From contig NC_013174.1 of NCBI RefSeq assembly GCF_000024065.1, forward strand, positions 186,001 to 250,000: a DNA stretch of 64,000 bases, written 5' to 3'. Shown here in pieces: positions 61,865 to 64,000 of the stretch. Both the position numbers and the translations under genes were made by a program. Within the stretch, counting starts at the first letter, position 1. The number at the start of each line of letters is the position of its first letter. The notes beneath the pieces are model-generated. The model did not search any database. It was not told the origin of the DNA and was given only the letters and a program-made list of their open reading frames with translations. The DNA is from Jonesia denitrificans DSM 20603. GTDB taxonomy: Bacteria; Actinomycetota; Actinomycetes; Actinomycetales; Cellulomonadaceae.

Positions 61865-63022
61865 ATGGCATCACCGACACGAAGTACAGCACGCCGAGCA
61901 CCCCAAGTGCGCTCAGGCGCCGAGAGTGCAAAAGTTCTCCCCGCTGATGTGCGCCACCTCCACCGCACATTGTTGCTCTCTCACCTGTACAAATCAGAAC
62001 CCAAGAGCCGTGCCGACCTCGCACGCGCCACCGGGCTCACCCGTGTCACCGTCTCTGATGTCGTTGCTGACCTCCTCGACCGCAAACTCGTTGAGGAGGT
62101 CGGCACCCGCCCTGGCACCCGGGTGGGGAAACCCGCCACCCTCGTCACCGTGGACTACACCTCACATGCGCTCGTATGCCTCGACCTCTCACGAGAAACA
62201 GAGTTTCGCGGCGCCATCACCTCACTGGATGGTGACATCCTCTACCGCGACGCCATTGAACTCGGTGACGACCGCGGCGACACCGCCGTCACCAAAGTCA
62301 CCCAGCTGGCTCATCGTCTCATTGACAACGCCACCGTGCCAGTGCTCGGGATCGGGGTAGGAACCCCCGGTATCGTCAGCGCAGAAGGCACCGTACGCAA
62401 CGCCCCCAACCTCGGATGGCGTGACCTTGAACTCGCCCGCCACCTCCACGACGAACTCCACCTTCCCACCTACGTCGCCAACGACGCGGACACCGCAGTC
62501 CTCGCTGAATCAACCTTCGGTGCTGGAGACGCCAACGGACTCATGCTCGTCCAAATCGGACTTGGTGTCGGTGCTGGAATCCTGTGCGACTCCCACCTCC
62601 TGCGCGGCCCAGAGGGAACCGCCGGAGAAATCGGGCACGTCCGCGTCAGTGACGAACACATCGTCTGTTCCTGCGGCCGAACAGGCTGCCTCGAAACCTA
62701 CCTTGCAGCCCCACGCCTCCGCGAACGCCTGGCAGGGCTCACCCCCGATCGTGCAACGCACGAACTCGAACGTGCAGGGCAACAACTCGGACAGGTCATC
62801 GCACCCGTCGCCCAAACCCTGGGTGTCTTTGATGTTGCCCTGCTAGGCCCTGAGGACCTGCTCACTGAGCCGTTCCTCAGGGCGACACAGGAAGCTGTGA
62901 ACGCCACGACGAGTCACTTCCTTGACCGGAACGTGACGACACGGCTTTCTGCGCTGGGCAGCGATGGCGTCCTCCACGGCGCTGCTGCCCACGTCCTAGC
63001 AGGTGAACTCGGACTGTCCTAA
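61865..63022 (+). CDS. ROK-family transcriptional regulator
   Basis: 385 residues. N-terminal winged helix at about 33-85 (HRTLLLSHLYKSEPKSRADL, then TGLTRVTVSDVVADLLDRKL), followed by a ROK sugar-kinase-like sensor: GIGVGTPGIVSAEGTVRNAP, YVANDADTAVLAESTFG, GEIGHVRV, and the zinc cluster CSCGRTGCLETY. NagC/Mlc-type regulator, probably sensing an amino sugar or its phosphate and controlling the GH20 and sugar-transport genes. It lies 46 nt upstream of the binding-protein gene. Confidence 0.92.
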   Translation: MASPTRSTARRAPQVRSGAESAKVLPADVRHLHRTLLLSHLYKSEPKSRADLARATGLTRVTVSDVVADLLDRKLVEEVGTRPGTRVGKPATLVTVDYTSHALVCLDLSRETEFRGAITSLDGDILYRDAIELGDDRGDTAVTKVTQLAHRLIDNATVPVLGIGVGTPGIVSAEGTVRNAPNLGWRDLELARHLHDELHLPTYVANDADTAVLAESTFGAGDANGLMLVQIGLGVGAGILCDSHLLRGPEGTAGEIGHVRVSDEHIVCSCGRTGCLETYLAAPRLRERLAGLTPDRATHELERAGQQLGQVIAPVAQTLGVFDVALLGPEDLLTEPFLRATQEAVNATTSHFLDRNVTTRLSALGSDGVLHGAAAHVLAGELGLS

Positions 63023-63068
63023 ACCATGACTTCAACCATGGGACAGCCCATATGAAAGGATACCAACA

Positions 63069-64000
63069 ATGAAGTTGACCAAGCTCGCGGCCCTCGGGGC
63101 TGCAGCGGCACTTGCTCTCACAGCGTGCTCCAACTCAGATGCATCCCCCGACACATCACCAGACAACACCGCCGAGGTAGGCGGTGAAGTCACAGTATGG
63201 TTGGCAGGAGAAACCGACACCCCAGAAGACGCCGTCACCTGGCTAAAAGTCGAAGCCAAAGACCAATTTGACATTGATGTCACCGTCGAACGAATCGGCT
63301 GGGGCGACTTGCTGTCCAAGGTGACCACCTCCCTCGGTGACGAAAACCAAACCCCCGACATTGTCGAGTTGGGAAACACCCAGGTCCAAGCTTTCACCCA
63401 CGCCGGTGGCTTCGCTGACATCACCGATGTGTGGGAACGCGTCGGCGGAAACTCACTCATGCTGCAAGGCATGGTCGAAGGTGGCTCCGTTGACGGCGCC
63501 CTCTACGCGGCCCCCTACTACGCCGGTTCCCGTGTCGTGTTCTACGACACCGACAAGGTCAAAGAACCCCCAAAAACCCTCGCCGAACTCACCGACCTTG
63601 CCACCACACTCAACACAAAAGACAACTCAGGGTTCTACCTGGGTGGACAAGACTGGCGTAACGCAATCTCCTGGGTCTTCGTACACGGCGGAGAAATCGC
63701 CACCTACGAAGACGGCCAATGGGTAGGACAACTATCCAGCCCAGCCTCCATTGAAGGACTCACCGCAGTCCAAGAGCTCTACGCTCACGGCACCAACGCA
63801 CCCAAAGATGCCACAGACGCCGACACCTGGATCCCCTTCAACGAAGGCCGCGCATCGATGTTCATCGCACCCGGGTGGGCTGCCGGACTCATCGACCCCG
63901 ACCAATCACCCAACTGGTCAGCATTCGCGCTCCCCGGCGTTGACGGCGGCTCAGCCCCCGTCTTCCTCGGTGGTTCCAACATCGGTATCTCCGCTGCCTC
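63069..64000 (+). CDS. sugar ABC transporter substrate-binding lipoprotein (runs off the right edge)
   Basis: The first 310 residues are visible, from ATG 63069 after GAAAGG. Type II signal MKLTKLAALGAAAALALTAC with Cys20. The family 1 extracellular solute-binding fold follows: GGEVTVWLAGETDTPEDAVT, DIVELGNTQVQAFTHAGGFA, and FNEGRASMFIAPGWAAGLI. Placed after ROK and GH20 genes, it is most likely the chitobiose/GlcNAc-oligomer receptor (DasA or NgcE-like); permease genes should follow outside the window. Confidence 0.93.
   Translation, partial: MKLTKLAALGAAAALALTACSNSDASPDTSPDNTAEVGGEVTVWLAGETDTPEDAVTWLKVEAKDQFDIDVTVERIGWGDLLSKVTTSLGDENQTPDIVELGNTQVQAFTHAGGFADITDVWERVGGNSLMLQGMVEGGSVDGALYAAPYYAGSRVVFYDTDKVKEPPKTLAELTDLATTLNTKDNSGFYLGGQDWRNAISWVFVHGGEIATYEDGQWVGQLSSPASIEGLTAVQELYAHGTNAPKDATDADTWIPFNEGRASMFIAPGWAAGLIDPDQSPNWSAFALPGVDGGSAPVFLGGSNIGISAA

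Noticed and set aside
1-64000. CRISPR arrays, insertion sequences, integrases and rRNA genes.
   Set aside because: No regularly spaced repeats, transposase or integrase motifs, or rRNA sequence were seen. Acquisition of cassette C therefore has no visible vehicle.

Overview
The window looks like the chromosome of a high-GC Gram-positive bacterium of the Micrococcales. Most genes are moderately GC-rich. The left end carries the actinobacterial cell-shape and signalling block (RodA, a PP2C phosphatase, FhaB, FhaA, then tRNA-Leu). F420-dependent enzymes, many Cys lipoproteins and a ROK/chitin locus also fit. A plant- or chitin-degrading member such as Jonesia or a Cellulomonas relative is my best guess from gene content; it is not proven by the sequence.

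Layout. 1-3.3 kb: rodA-pstP-fhaB-fhaA on the minus strand. 3.5-9.9 kb: tRNA-Leu, two envelope proteins, a low-molecular-weight tyrosine phosphatase, an App1-type phosphatase, an aminotransferase, a LuxR-type mini-regulator and a NUDIX hydrolase. 9.9-13.8 kb: FMN reductase, TIM-barrel isomerase, ThiD-like kinase and a Tat-exported GH15 protein, all minus. 14-16.7 kb: a P-type cation ATPase. 16.8-20.4 kb: metF-metE behind a SAM riboswitch. 20.6-28 kb: ABC exporter pair, CsbD, MFS pump and an AAA ATPase. 28-44.8 kb: GH3 glucosidase under a CelR-like operator, a second MetE-like enzyme, an FBP/FusB-like protein, F420 and SDR oxidoreductases, a secreted metzincin, and a PL11 rhamnogalacturonan lyase. 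54-55.3 kb and 60.3-64 kb: N-acetylglucosamine/chitin use (nagA, GH20 hexosaminidase, ROK regulator, sugar-binding lipoprotein).

The unusual part is 44.9-60.3 kb. It holds three separate peptide-plus-ABC-transporter cassettes, all plus strand. Cassette A (45.1-49.1 kb) has a secreted peptide gene whose only plausible start codon is ATA, a lipoprotein, a MacA-like adaptor, a MacB-like ATPase and an FtsX-type permease. Cassette B (49.2-52.3 kb) begins with a copy of the same 17-bp promoter element, then a broken peptide gene, an ABC ATPase and two membrane proteins, and ends in a scar made of two unrelated gene fragments. Cassette C (55.3-60.3 kb) is strikingly AT-rich and sits inside the GlcNAc locus. 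It encodes a 37-residue cationic peptide, a terminator, a helical-repeat protein with an in-frame TGA, an ABC ATPase, two permeases, and an RsgA-type ribosome GTPase whose start overlaps the last permease gene. I read these as peptide toxin or signal export/immunity systems in different states of decay. Cassette C, with its possible ribosome-directed immunity factor, is the best candidate for an undescribed system.
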